DNA of 64,000 nt from Eucommia ulmoides (lineage: Eukaryota > Streptophyta > Magnoliopsida > Garryales > Eucommiaceae), in assembly GCA_016647705.1 (NCBI GenBank), contig CM028330.1:36407534-36471533 (forward strand), written 5' to 3'. How positions within the stretch are numbered: position 1 is the stretch's first letter; the number at the start of each line of letters is the position of its first letter. The translations under genes and the position numbers were made by a program. The notes beneath the pieces were generated by a model. That model searched no databases. It was not told the DNA's origin and worked only from the letters and a program-made list of their open reading frames with translations. Of this stretch, positions 13,401 to 22,476 are shown in pieces.

Positions 13401-14093
13401 TATTATTAAAAAAACATAATTTAATGCATAATTTAATAACACATTTAATACATTATCTTTTTAATTATAATGATAGTGAAATTTACTATTGCAATAAAAT
13501 TTATGATAAAGTTAAACAATGAAATTTAAATACACATATTTAGACTATAATCTACTTATGAAAAGTTCAGTACATAAGCAAGCCCTTATATGATTTGTTT
13601 TGGGTGTGTTCCTGTTCCTTTATCGCTATTTATTAAAATGAATGAGATGGAAAGTGACACATGGTATGCCTGGAATGTCTTTTTGGCCAATGCTGATATG
13701 TGCTTTCTTTCTCCTTATTTTGATTTTATTTTGGTCTTTCGCTAACAGGTTATTCAGGCAATGGACCGGAATAGAATGTGTTCAGAGTACTGGAAATCCC
13801 GACCACTAATGCAACTCCCACAGCATTGTCATTCTGAGGGCGGCTCTACCAATGACGTCCTTCCAAAAATCAAAATTGTGTATGGTCGTGAGGCCAGCAA
13901 GAGCCAGCAGGCCCAGCCACAGCCACAGCCACAGCTACAGGCGGCTGAAGTTCATGCTACAGTGAGTGGCCTATTCAAGAAGGCAAATATGGATGAACTA
14001 CACGCACTGCAGAGCATTTTGAGTGACAATAATTCAACCACTGGCCAATTCGCCCAGCTAATATCTGAAGAGATTCAAAAGCGCTTGACATAA
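39..14093 (+). CDS. JMJ16: JmjC histone H3K4 demethylase, JMJ16/PKDM7D-like, C-terminal half (4 exons)
   Basis: Partial gene: exons 39-1437, 1514-1617, 12776-12973 and 13749-14093 join in frame to a TAA-type stop, with GT..AG at every junction. The catalytic JmjN/JmjC domains lie upstream of the window. Visible in order are a C5HC2 zinc finger ([18 protein letters not shown] and the following Cys/His residues), a roughly 330-residue low-complexity linker with an acidic LLSDDEGE patch, an FYRN domain ending [12 protein letters not shown], an FYRC domain split over exons 2 and 3, and a C-terminal segment with EYWKSRP and [14 protein letters not shown]. This domain order is that of plant KDM5-like H3K4me2/3 demethylases, which act in the nucleus. 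The long linker and the tail resemble JMJ16 more than JMJ14/15/18, but the paralogue is judged from memory. Odd: the third intron is 11,158 bp and holds antisense LINEs. Confidence 0.88.
1514..1617 (+). CDS. JMJ16: JMJ16-like exon: first part of FYRC
   Basis: The acceptor TGCAG ends at 1513. The exon completes the split glycine codon and encodes [19 protein letters not shown] followed by [15 protein letters not shown], the start of an FYRC domain. The donor GT at 1618-1619 leaves phase 0. The intron before it is only 76 bp. Confidence 0.9.
1618..2258 (+). other. JMJ16 intron 3, unique-looking proximal part
   Basis: AT-rich intronic sequence between the donor at 1618 and the start of LINE-derived DNA. 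No coding potential or repeat structure was recognised. Confidence 0.6.
4593..5206. repeat. 307-bp tandem duplication inside L1 ORF2
   Basis: Two adjacent, nearly identical units, 4593-4899 and about 4900-5206, both begin TCTATCAATCATCTCTTGAG and end at GTGGCCATTGTGACCAT. They differ by only a few substitutions and one-base indels, so the duplication is younger than the decay of the element. Confidence 0.85.
5892..5966. repeat. 38-bp tandem duplication in LINE
   Basis: The unit containing GTGATCAGGTTCAGT and TACTGAGT occurs twice in direct succession, with two or three differences, within the endonuclease-RT part of the L1 copy. Confidence 0.8.
6548..7261 (-). pseudogene. L1 LINE ORF1, zinc-knuckle and C-terminal part
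   Basis: Directly below the RTE tail, the minus strand reads [17 protein letters not shown], then a stop where the last knuckle cysteine should stand. This is the CCHC motif of plant L1 ORF1. The rest of the ORF is basic (RKKRRRHKL near 6650) and frameshifted. A direct repeat of about 36 bp (TTCTTGAATCACTCTCTTGA) is duplicated at 6926-7000. Confidence 0.65.
7262..10530 (-). mobile_element. RTE-type LINE with (TTG)n tail, inserted in the L1 ORF1
   Basis: Minus-strand RTE retrotransposon. Its 3' end at 7262-7320 shows the typical terminal block GGGTCGGCTACATGAATCC (plus-strand sense) followed by an (AAC)n/(TTG)n tail instead of poly(A). It encodes a single endonuclease-RT protein, now broken. 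L1 ORF1 sequence lies on both sides, so it landed in an existing L1 copy. A clear target duplication was not found. The 5' junction is set by the end of DUF4283 similarity and is accurate to about 10-20 bp. Confidence 0.8.
7920..10145 (-). pseudogene. RTE LINE endonuclease-reverse transcriptase, decayed
   Basis: Endonuclease landmarks on the minus strand are [19 protein letters not shown] (about 10085-10140), [19 protein letters not shown] (about 9900-9955), [15 protein letters not shown] and [13 protein letters not shown] (about 9655-9690), and [15 protein letters not shown] (about 9450-9495). RT landmarks are [17 protein letters not shown] (about 8294-8345) and, where the catalytic FVDD box should be, FTNHIVL (about 8050-8075). 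The loss of both aspartates plus frameshifts means no activity. A short direct duplication at 9768-9834 (TTGTAATCCCACTTGGGTAG twice) also breaks the frame. Confidence 0.75.
10531..10960 (-). pseudogene. L1 LINE ORF1, N-terminal DUF4283 part
   Basis: Reading the minus strand with one or two frame changes gives a DUF4283-like sequence: [17 protein letters not shown], then [32 protein letters not shown], and after a frameshift [17 protein letters not shown]. These are the usual landmarks of plant L1 ORF1 nucleic-acid-binding proteins. Similarity stops abruptly at about 10530, where RTE sequence begins. The rest of ORF1 resumes at 7261. Confidence 0.7.
10971..12775 (+). other. JMJ16 intron 3, distal part
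   Basis: No gene recognised. At 11670-12270 there are several degenerate copies of a GACACGTGTCGGACAC-like motif separated by AT-rich DNA, which looks like an old dispersed repeat. A G-run lies at 12439-12473. The last 300 bp before the acceptor at 12775 are ordinary T-rich intron. Confidence 0.5.
12439..12473 (+). other. G-tract with quadruplex potential
   Basis: Four GGGGT units followed by an unbroken run of about 15 G, preceded by a T/C-rich tract. The pattern satisfies the usual G-quadruplex rule on the sense strand of the JMJ16 intron, 300 bp upstream of the third exon in this window. Confidence 0.7.
12776..12973 (+). CDS. JMJ16: JMJ16-like exon: second part of FYRC
   Basis: The acceptor TTTTTCAG ends at 12775. 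The exon reads [20 protein letters not shown] and on to [12 protein letters not shown], continuing FYRC directly from GPLFM in the previous exon. The donor is CAG|GTAAAA. This exon is absent from simple open-reading-frame listings because it has no internal start and sits among stops. It was found by following the protein family across the long intron. Confidence 0.9.
12974..13748 (+). other. JMJ16 last intron
   Basis: A 775-bp AT-rich intron with GTAAAA donor and ACAG acceptor. Nothing else was recognised. Confidence 0.75.
13749..14093 (+). CDS. JMJ16: JMJ16-like terminal exon
   Basis: The exon starts with [19 protein letters not shown] after an acceptor AG at 13747-13748. A second AG nine bases on (13756-13757) could give a variant lacking three residues; family comparison favours the upstream site. 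A Gln/Pro-rich stretch (about 13905-13940) precedes the conserved tail [14 protein letters not shown]. The stop is at 14091-14093. Confidence 0.9.
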   Translation, partial: VIQAMDRNRMCSEYWKSRPLMQLPQHCHSEGGSTNDVLPKIKIVYGREASKSQQAQPQPQPQLQAAEVHATVSGLFKKANMDELHALQSILSDNNSTTGQFAQLISEEIQKRLT

Positions 14094-14310
14094 TTCATTC
14101 ATGACTTTTTTGGGGGGAAATTTTAGTAAAATCGTAAAAGCCGAGTCTTGTTTCTACGGTCACATTCTGATGTTAATTCTTTCATGGGTTTTGTAATTCT
14201 CCATCCGCCCCTTCCTTCCATTTTATCAATCTCCACATTCATTCAGCAGCTTATAGAAAACACGTTTGGTTTGTCCCACGTTGGACATTCTTACACTTTT
14301 TTTTAAAAGG
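14094..14310 (+). other. Probable JMJ16 3' untranslated region
   Basis: The 200 bp after the stop are less AT-rich than what follows, and T-rich stretches resemble plant 3' UTRs. No canonical AATAAA was seen, so the end is a guess. Confidence 0.4.
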
Positions 14311-15445
14311 AGCTTTTCAAAAAAAGAGCTAAAGTTGCAATTACACATTGGTCCCAATGGTTTCAATTTCAATTTGAACACAAAACATTCGTAAGTATGG
14401 CAATTGTTTCAATGGCAATGTCAAAAAATGGACAGAAATTGAACATTTTCATTAGGGGTAATGTCATTTTTTTTTTAAAAAAAATTAAGGGTAATTTCGT
14501 TATTTTTCGTCAACTATTTCAATTGGCTATATTTAAAAACGAAATGGGGGCAATGCAAAGTCTTGGCCACAACTAACCAAGCGGAAAGGTCTTGAGGCGT
14601 TTGATAGTGCACCTCAAGGTGAACAAAAAAACATTATTAGTATGAATCTCAATATGATAAAAAAAATAATAGATGTCTTTGCTAAATTCCCTCTAACACA
14701 GAGACTTGGAAATCGTAAGATGCCATTTCCACTTCACGCGCCATGCCAAAAATCCACAAAACGCCATCTACACATACAAGAAGCTAACCATTCTGAGATT
14801 TAACCGAAATCCACAAAACGCATTCTACACAAACGAAAATAGAGGGAAGATATATTTTTCGATTTCTTTTCGAAGATTCACGCTAGAACAAAAGGAAAGA
14901 TGAGTTATATTTTCTAGTGGCCTACACCCATTTTTCCTCAATTAAATTCATTTTTTTTTTGGTCATTTTTGAACAATTTGGTTTTTTTAAATGAAGAAAA
15001 GAAAGGGAAAAAGTAAAAAAAAACAAAACAATGTAGTTTTATTTCGTAAGTTGTTTTATTGATTTTGCAAACCAAGTAATAAGGTGAATTGTTACTTTGA
15101 TTTATTTAAACCAATTCAAAGTAAGACACCGTCTTCGGACAACCGTCTTTGATTTTCTAACAACTTTCTCGAATATATATGAACTCTGAATTTTGGTTAA
15201 ATCATTTATTTTCGTAGTGTAAAAAAAAAAAAAAAAATTAGGCCACTTTTTCTTTAAAATAGATTTTCATCAAAATCCGGTGTCCTAGTACCTACTTCAA
15301 CTCAATTTTTTCAAAAATAATGTTTTTTCATTAAAATCTGATGCCCTAGCACACCACTCTAATTCAATGCTAGATAATGCCTTCTTTTACATAAAATTCA
15401 TCTTATGTTTGCATTTAGAAAATTTGGTGCATATAATCGCCCTAA
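14311..15445. other. Intergenic AT-rich DNA
   Basis: Homopolymer-rich spacer without recognisable genes. A short imperfect direct repeat around ATCCACAAAACGC lies at 14750-14825. Confidence 0.5.
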
Positions 15446-16113
15446 TTTAAAAAATAAATAAATACAAAACACGAGTTCTAAGTGCGTGAGTCAGGGACTC
15501 TAATGGGAAGAAGTGTTTTCAAAAAAGAAAAGAGCACGTCTGATTGAGTATAAGTGAATCAAACCTCTTTATTATTCAAGTTACAAAACATTTAGTTACC
15601 TCCCTTTAAAAAAAGAAGAATGAAATGTGTGTGCATGCGCCTGAGTTTATATATATATATTGATTTAAAAAATAAATAAATACAAAACACGAGTTCTGGG
15701 AGCATGAGTCAACGACTCCGATGGGAAGAAGTGTTTTCAGAAAAGAAAATAGCATGTCTGATTGAGTATAAGTTAATCAAACCTCTTTATTATTCAAGTT
15801 GCAAAATATTTAGTTACCTCCCTTTAAAAAGAAGAATGAAATGTGTGCGCGCGCGCCTGAGTTTATAGTTTTATATATATATTGATTTAAAAAATATATA
15901 AATACAAAATACGAGTTCCGGGCGTGTGAGTCAGCGACTTTGATCGGAAGAAGTGTTTTCAAAAAAGAAAAGAGCACGTCTGATTGAGTAGAAGTGAATC
16001 AAACCTCTTTATTATTCAAGTTACAAAACATTTAGTTACCTCCCTTTAAAAAAAAAAGAATGAAATGTGTGCCCGCTTGCGCTTGAGTTTATATTTTTAT
16101 ATATATTGATTTA
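15446..16113. repeat. Three tandem copies of a ~220-bp repeat
   Basis: Copies start at about 15446, 15664 and 15886, each with TTTAAAAAATAAATAAATAC (the third slightly altered). Each runs through ACGAGTTC, GGGAAGAAGTGTTTTC, TGATTGAGTA, CCTCTTTATTATTCAAGTT and TTTAGTTACCTCCCTTTAAA to a TATATATTGATT end. Near-identity outside the variable purine/pyrimidine CG/TG tract suggests recent amplification. No coding potential was seen. Confidence 0.85.
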
Positions 16114-17186
16114 TCTCCCTTCCTTTTTTCATTGTATGCATTATTCCATTCGAAATTTCTCCCAAAACTTGAGCACTTTTTGCATTAATATTTGTGGAAC
16201 CCCTGATCAATGAAAACTCGTGATGATCAAAACCTTTTAAGATTGAAAGAGGCATAGGAATGTTAATGACATGCAAATCCGCTAGTACAGGGCCAAATTG
16301 TCCTCGTTCGAATTACAGACTTGCATTGGTTGTACTTACGGAACACTAGTGGTTTGAAGATATGGGAACCAAGCCTTCTTACAAACCATTAGTCAAGTCA
16401 CGATCCTCATATAGTTGCCTAAGTTGAAATGTTGTCGAAATTGTTGTAGCCCTCAATATAGAAAATGGAAGAAGATTTCAGTTGTGATATTCCCCATATT
16501 CGCGATGATCAAGATTTACCACTAGAACTAACAGAAAGTTCCAAGGACAGAGAAGAGAATGAAGCACAAGTATCGGTCAATAATTTTCATGGACTTCGAA
16601 AGATTTGTCAATCGAGTCTATAATTTGTAATTGTTACCTTTGCAATTGTCTTTAGGTTGTAATTCTAGTTTTCAACTTGTATTGTAATATCTAGAGTTGT
16701 ATGAGCTTAAATCTTTCCATATGTTTGCATCAATTCTTATTCAAAGTAAATTAAAATTCTCAGCTATGCATCCAACTAAATGAATTCATTGTTTATGTGG
16801 AAATATTTCACATCAATGAATTTAGATCAAATTGTACCAACATGAATGAAGCTAAATTCTTGAAAGAAAAATTTCTCATCAAATTTTCCAACTCCCGTGT
16901 TAATCATAAACCCAACATGATTGGGTCCTACAATACAAAGTTCCTGCAAACTGCTCAAAGCTTCTCAGTTACTCCATAGGGTAAGATTCCCTCTACGCTT
17001 CCTGAGCTGTAAGTCAAATCGAAGGCTGCCTCCTTCCTTGTTCTCGATATAAACTTTTTCACTAAAGGAACCTTCGAAAAATCATCATGTGCTTAACAAA
17101 TTCATCAGAATGAGTCATTGAGATACATGGCGATTCAGATGAGTATCTAGTTCTAGATTATTTTTTTTTTCATTTTAAACAAAATT
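16114..17186. other. Intergenic DNA of unknown origin
   Basis: Contains two short open frames (52 codons from an ATG at 16465 and 60 codons at 16797-16979) that match no family I recognise. They are probably chance or retroelement debris. Confidence 0.35.
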
Positions 17187-17190
17187 GAAA

Positions 17191-17299
17191 ATGATTGACT
17201 TTTTTTTTTTCTTTCGGGGGAATAGTGTTAAGTCTAATTCCTATTGCTTTTGTTGGATTATTTGTTGCTGCCTAGTTAATTAATCAGTTGGATCTTTGA
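17191..17299 (+). pseudogene. petG: Plastid petG pseudogene (cytochrome b6f subunit V)
   Basis: The start MID aligns with petG MIE, and GIVLSLIPIAFVGLFVAA matches the single membrane helix of the 37-residue cytochrome b6f subunit PetG. The C-terminal QLDL-stop survives at about 17285-17299. A T-run near 17200-17210 disturbs the frame, a stop follows VAA, and the codons between the helix and QLDL are missing. The total length of 109 bp is close to the 114 bp of the plastid gene. It is a nuclear relic without function. Confidence 0.82.
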
Positions 17300-17418
17300 G
17301 TAATTAATTTTTTTCTAGTTAATCTCTTTATTTATTTAATCCGTAACAGGTCAAATTCAGATTCTTCTTCAACTTCCTCAATCTATTTCATTCTAATTTA
17401 CTCTAATAAGATGGAGCT

Positions 17419-17491
17419 CGCACCATGTAAGATTTGAACCTACGGAATCGAGTTTTAGAGATCGACGTTCGACCGAATTGAACTAAGGCGC
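17419..17491 (-). pseudogene. trnW: Plastid-derived trnW-like tRNA relic, anticodon CTA
   Basis: The minus strand reads GCGCCTTAGTTCAATTCGGT, then an anticodon arm with loop CTCTAAA, then GTAGGTTCAAATCTTACAT. D arm, anticodon arm and T arm align base for base with plastid trnW-CCA. The acceptor stem has one mismatch and one G-T pair. The anticodon CCA is now CTA, which would read the amber codon UAG. The change fits C-to-T decay of inserted plastid DNA. Expression is unlikely. Confidence 0.8.
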
Positions 17492-17500
17492 TTTCTTATT

Positions 17501-18620
17501 AGAATCAATAAGACTGTAGATTCTTTTTGTCTCCCTTTAGGGAAAAGAAAATCACGATCAGGATAGTGGACCAAAATCTATGGAACTTGAGTATGGGGCT
17601 CAATACAAGTCATCAACAATAGTGAAGCCAAGCCAACTAGGCTTTTTATGTTATGTCGAAAGCCTCAAACTAGTTATTAATTAGTAGACAAATAATACAA
17701 ACCTACTCAACCAATCTCATAAGTCAAGGTTTGCATCGCAACTAATAGAAAACACTACTGCTTGAGTTTAGTAGTAGTTGAGTCTTCCTTTCGTAGTAGT
17801 TGAGTGCTCCTTGTTGTTCGGACCTAACTGAGATCTAAGCTTCTGAAGCTCTATGCTAATAGGGTACTTTGCGAGTTGTCATTTTTCTTGGTTTTTTTTT
17901 CTCTAGTTCAAAAGATTATTAATCTTTCATATACATGATATATATTTATTTCAAACAATTCAATTAATTGGTTGAAAAATGAAAATGGTCAAGTCTAGGA
18001 GAATTGAAGAATGGAAATATAAGAGATTCTACCCAAATACAATACAAAGAAATAACATTCGATATTCTTTAATTTATTTTCTTGTTATTTTGTTTCAATA
18101 TTGGATCTCTTCATTCCTTCTACATGACTTTCCACTTAACTAGAACCCATCTAAGTAATGTGCGTACTCCATAATTCATGATGTATAACTTGTTTGGTTT
18201 ATCCTATTGGCTCGGCTAGAAGGATTTTTCCAATGTGTGAATTCCAATGAATCTCTAATTGTATTGTATTTTTTATTTTAGCCTAGCCATAATACAAACT
18301 TCAAGGGCTTTGGGTGATTTAGAATAGAATGTGCAATCCTTGAATCGAGAATTGTGTAGGTACATATGTCATTAGAGATCAAAAGGACTTTGAGGGTTGT
18401 AATGTATGGTTAGGGTAGAAGGTAGATGAAAATGTCATTTTTAGGCTCAAATCACCCTAGACATATATCACAACTCATGGATCTTGCAAAATTTTCAAGT
18501 TTTTTTTTTCACCAACTCCCCCTTTCATCAAATATTTTCTTTCAGTCGATTTCACAAGGTATTATTCACAAAACAAATTAGAACACACGCATTTTTTTTT
18601 TTTTTTTTTTTACAAAAAGA
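17501..18620. other. Intergenic DNA, possible further organelle-derived sequence
   Basis: AT-rich sequence with no gene recognised. Its texture at 17900-18150 resembles plastid spacer, but I could not match it to any plastid gene. Confidence 0.3.
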
Positions 18621-19860
18621 ACAAATAGGTAATAAATATAAACCACACCCCTAAACTCAAAATTAACATTGTCCTCAATGTTGCAGGACAATACAAGGAA
18701 GTGACTCAATTCATCACCCAAATGTTTTTTATTTTTATTTTTTTAACAACATAAACAACTCAAAAACAAAATGAAACACGCAACCCATTCCACCAATGAC
18801 TTTCCAAACACAGCTTATGCTAGTCCTTACGTTCAATGATCCGTGCAAACATACTAATTAGTGATGGGTTTAGGAAGTGAAAAGGCATGTAGTGGGTTGG
18901 ATGCACAAATATGGGTAATGAAAGAATTAGGCAATTAGGCTCAACGGGGGTAACGAAGGATAAACAATTTTCAAGAGTTAGCTTCAAAGGCCTAAACGAT
19001 CCAAAGAATGTCTAAATCATCTCTCCAATAACACATAACCTAATATTTCGCCTCAAGTTTCACTTAAATGGGTTCTAGTGTTCATGAGATGTTAAAGCCT
19101 ACCTAAATCAAATAAATGTTCTCCAAGTACTCAAAAGGCCAAGTGATCATGATTCATGGTGTTCAAATGTAAAGAGTAAAGAGTGTACTTCAATCAACAC
19201 GGGTCAAGCACACATAAATCTCAATGCAATGCATTTCAAAAGACCTAAGAGAACATCAAATGTCTATACTCATTATCGATATCAAGTCATTTCATCTCAA
19301 CATAACTCACAATTTATTCAAACACACTAAAAAAGAAAAACAAACTAAAAACATGGCAAAAAAAAAAAAACACAGGTTATATGAAGAAAAGTCATAACTA
19401 GCACACAAGCATTTTCTAAACCCAACCAATATGTGTCTCACCCCAAAACTCAAAGTCAAACATGTATTCAGATTAAGTATAAGGGAATAAGAATATGTAC
19501 CGGAGAGGCGAGACAATCTCGCCTCCTAGTGTGGCCGGCAGTAATGCTTAGGGTATGGTGACCGGTGTAGAGCTTTCTTCCATAGCTTTAGGCTCAATTA
19601 TTTGAAAACTTGGGTTGCCTTTCAAGAAGCGCTTGGTTTAACGTCCTCAGCTTGACAACGGAGAAGGGCTCATCAAAGAGCGGCTTCCACCTATAGTATG
19701 TGTCATACAACACAATAAATGGGTCTTGATCTTGAACGCCCTAAAGCTTGGCGAGATGTGAAAATGTTTGGCACGTACTCTCAACTTGACTCAGCTCTGG
19801 AATTTGTCCTTGGTGGTGGGCATGAATATATGTTGAAAGAGGTGGTAGAGGACAAGTAAG

Positions 19861-20671
19861 TCACATCGGATCCTCATAGATGTAGTCATCTTTGATCGGT
19901 GTTGGCATCACAATTTGGGCCACAAAAGGTGGAGACTCACAAGTGTCGCCTTGTGATTCTTCATCATCAATCAATTCTTGGCTCCTCCTCATTAGAATCA
20001 TCGTTATTGAACAAAACCAAATTCCTCCCACTTGTATTTGGTTCCTCTTGGTGGCTTTCACATATGAATGTGTCTTGTGTGTCTCTCAGTGCCACCGTTC
20101 TTGATATGACCTCAATATAGCAAGCAAGTTGACCGATTCCCCTCTTGAGGGACTTCATGGTCACGTTGATATCAGTGCAGGTCGTCTCAATATTGTCAAA
20201 ATGGGCCTTATGCTAATTGAGACGATCATGAGTTTCCCTCATGATACTCTGAGTTTTCCCCATGAATGCAGTGCACATATCTTTGAGGGTAGGGGAAGAC
20301 TCCACAAGTTGGTGTGGGGTGTCACTCCATGGCACCGAAATGTTGGAATTATCTCCCAAACTTTGGTGACTTGTTGAATAATTCCAACTCCGATAGTCAA
20401 AATCGGCCATGTCTTCCAACAATAAATAGGCTTCGTCCGCGGTTAGTTGGTAAAAAGAGGTGGTACCACTTCCTCCTTCAAACCAAGTTCTTGTTGCGAC
20501 TTGTAACCCGTCGAGGAAGTTTAGTAGTTCACACTCCTTCAGGAAAGCATAATTGGGGAACCGAATAAGCAACTCATTATATCTTTTCCAAGCACAATAG
20601 AACGGCTCGGAATCTCGTTGAGAAAATCTCAAGAGGACTAGTTGATAAAAATAAACAAAAATCAAAAACAA
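19861..20671 (-). pseudogene. Ty3 retrotransposon gag, decayed
   Basis: The first part of about 150 residues contains QRDSEPFYCAWKRYNELL, ECELLNFLDGL, TRTWFEGGSG and TADEAYLLLEDMA. This is the plant Ty3 gag pattern (DSEPFYEAWERYKELL ... DEAYELLEEMA). A frame change near 20210-20160 leads to a second part ending SPPFVAQIVMPTPIKDDYIY. Gag would form the nucleocapsid of the element. The frame is broken. Confidence 0.75.
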
Positions 20672-20750
20672 AAAATTAGAAATAAAAATAAATGCCTAAA
20701 TTAAAATTAAGTTACTTATTCACAATATTAACAAAAATCTAAAACGCCAA

Positions 20751-20768
20751 TCCCCAATAACAGCGCCA
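20751..20768 (-). promoter_or_regulatory. Retrotransposon primer-binding site (tRNA-Asp type)
   Basis: The minus strand reads TGGCGCTGTTATTGGGGA. It differs at about three positions from the 3' complement of plant tRNA-Asp used by Athila/Tat elements. It lies six bases inside the LTR end, as expected. Confidence 0.8.
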
Positions 20769-20774
20769 AAAACA

Positions 20775-22440
20775 TGGTAGCGAATTTATTTGCCACACAC
20801 CGCAAGTGTACGAGTCAAGTTTTAATAATATAGGGTGAGTAGTATTATATCCACAGGGATTGGTTTAAATCGTCATTAAGTACCGCGATTATCGTAACCC
20901 AATCCAAGCATACAAATTTAGTGTTTAAGAAAATAAAATAAAACTAAAACAAATATAAAATCAAAAGCAAAATAAAATATGGATTTTCTATGCACAATCA
21001 TTCTAGGGGTTTGATTTCATCTCGTAATTCTCATGTTATCTTATTAAGTAATTATTAGTCAATTCCATTCATTCAATAATTAAGTTCATTCGTGTATTAA
21101 TAAGACAGATACAATTGAATAGAAACACTTCAATACTGATATCATGAGAATTAATAAGGCAGATACACTTGAACTTAATTATTGGAAGTATTAATAAGGC
21201 AGATACAATTGAATAGAAATCCTAGTTGATAAATCTAGAACTTGATCACCTCCCACTCTCACAAGATCCTAAATTCCCAACTCGATTACTTAGGTGTTGA
21301 TATCCTCCCGGTCTCACAACAACCTAAATTATGCACTTCCAATTCCGGTCACGAACTCAATCTCTCTCGAGTATAAAATTCACAATCTAAAATAATCTAA
21401 CTCATTGGTCATATGAATCAAACATATTAAACATAGAGATGCATAAAATGGAATTAAAACTAACAATTAACAAAATATTCAAAACATGGTTCAAATAAAA
21501 TTACATAAAGCCCTAGATTAAATGACTAACTTAACATAGATAAATTTATAACTAATACTTTCAAGAAATCCATAAATGTAAAATAACAAATATAAATTCA
21601 AGAAATATTATGGTGTAAAAAAGAAAGAGAAAACTCTTTTGTGGAGATAAACTTCAAGTCTTCAAATTTTCAATGATCTTCACTCCAAACTCACTCTCTA
21701 GCATTTTTCGGCCTCCAATGGTGTTCTCTATGGTGTTTCCTCTTCAAATCTCACCACAAATCCTACACCGATGTGTTTTCTCTCCCAAAATCCGTCACCC
21801 CTTGTGTTTGGGGCTTAAGATAGAAAATACAGGTTCAACATTAGGGTTCAGATCTGCGAATTGGCGTTGCAATACGAGTTTTTGTGCTGCAATGCGAGTC
21901 TTTCCCGCTGCAGCATGAACCTTATGAATTTGGTCATATCTTTCTCGTCCGAACTCCGATTGAGGTGATTAAAAATGATTTGGAAAGTTAAGAAAATATA
22001 TAAAACTTTTATGTTTTGCATTTTTTCAAAATCAGACTGCATCGTGATAAAAAATAGTCTTGAAGTTCGTCGAGTGGCACTGCAGCGCGAATGGAACTCG
22101 CTTTATAGCGCCAAAGTTTTGGCGCTGTTTCGCACTGCAGCAACATTTATTTTGTGTTGCAGCGCCAAAAGATGCTAGATTTTGGCACTGTAGCACCAAC
22201 TCTCTAGTTGGTTTGCTTCGTTTTTTTTTTTCTTCCTTCTGCGCTGCAGCCCCATTTTCGCATTGCAGCCCCAATGTTCTTACCAAAACCCAGACTTTCT
22301 GATGAAATTGCCATATTTTTACCTTTTTTTCCATTTATTTATATTCCTACAAAACAACACAAAAACACATTAAACTACAAAAATACTTGAAAATTCACAA
22401 ATATTTGAATCTAAAAGTACTTGATTTGTTGGTAAATAAA
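20775..22440 (-). repeat. Athila/Tat-like LTR
   Basis: The LTR ends (minus strand) with the common CAATCCCTGTGGAT ... CTCGTACACTTGCGGTGTGT pattern next to the primer-binding site. It holds two or three copies of TTAATAAGGCAGATACAATT around 21090-21210. Between 21850 and 22290 there is an unusual cluster of GCTGCAG/GCGCTGCAGC-type boxes. The outer end is not fixed. Confidence 0.55.
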
Positions 22441-22476
22441 TGAAATAGTCGTTGTAAGAGAATCTAATTCAATGCA

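Larger units (their letters stand above)
17187..17500 (+). other. Nuclear insertion of plastid DNA (petG-trnW segment)
   Basis: A petG-like reading frame on the plus strand is followed about 120 bp later by a trnW-like sequence on the minus strand. This is the order, orientation and approximate spacing of the plastid petL-petG-trnW-trnP cluster. No trnP, psaJ or petL was recognised, so the insertion is short or its flanks have decayed. Limits are those of recognisable similarity. Confidence 0.8.
18621..22440 (-). mobile_element. Athila/Tat-like Ty3 retrotransposon remnant
   Basis: Minus-strand order is LTR (about 22440-20775), primer-binding site (20768-20751), leader, and gag (about 20671-19861). 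A region follows with the widely shared plant Ty3 phrase around GGCAACCCAAG (about 19610), then AT-rich sequence. No protease, RT or integrase was recognised, so the element is truncated after gag or is a non-autonomous form. The outer limits are approximate. Confidence 0.65.

Noticed and set aside
15446..16113. CRISPR-like array
   Set aside because: Only three long units in direct contact, no short repeat-spacer pattern, and a eukaryotic context.
17419..17491. Functional amber-suppressor tRNA gene
   Set aside because: It sits in a decayed plastid insertion with a broken petG and a mismatched acceptor stem; most likely a relic, so recorded only as a pseudogene.
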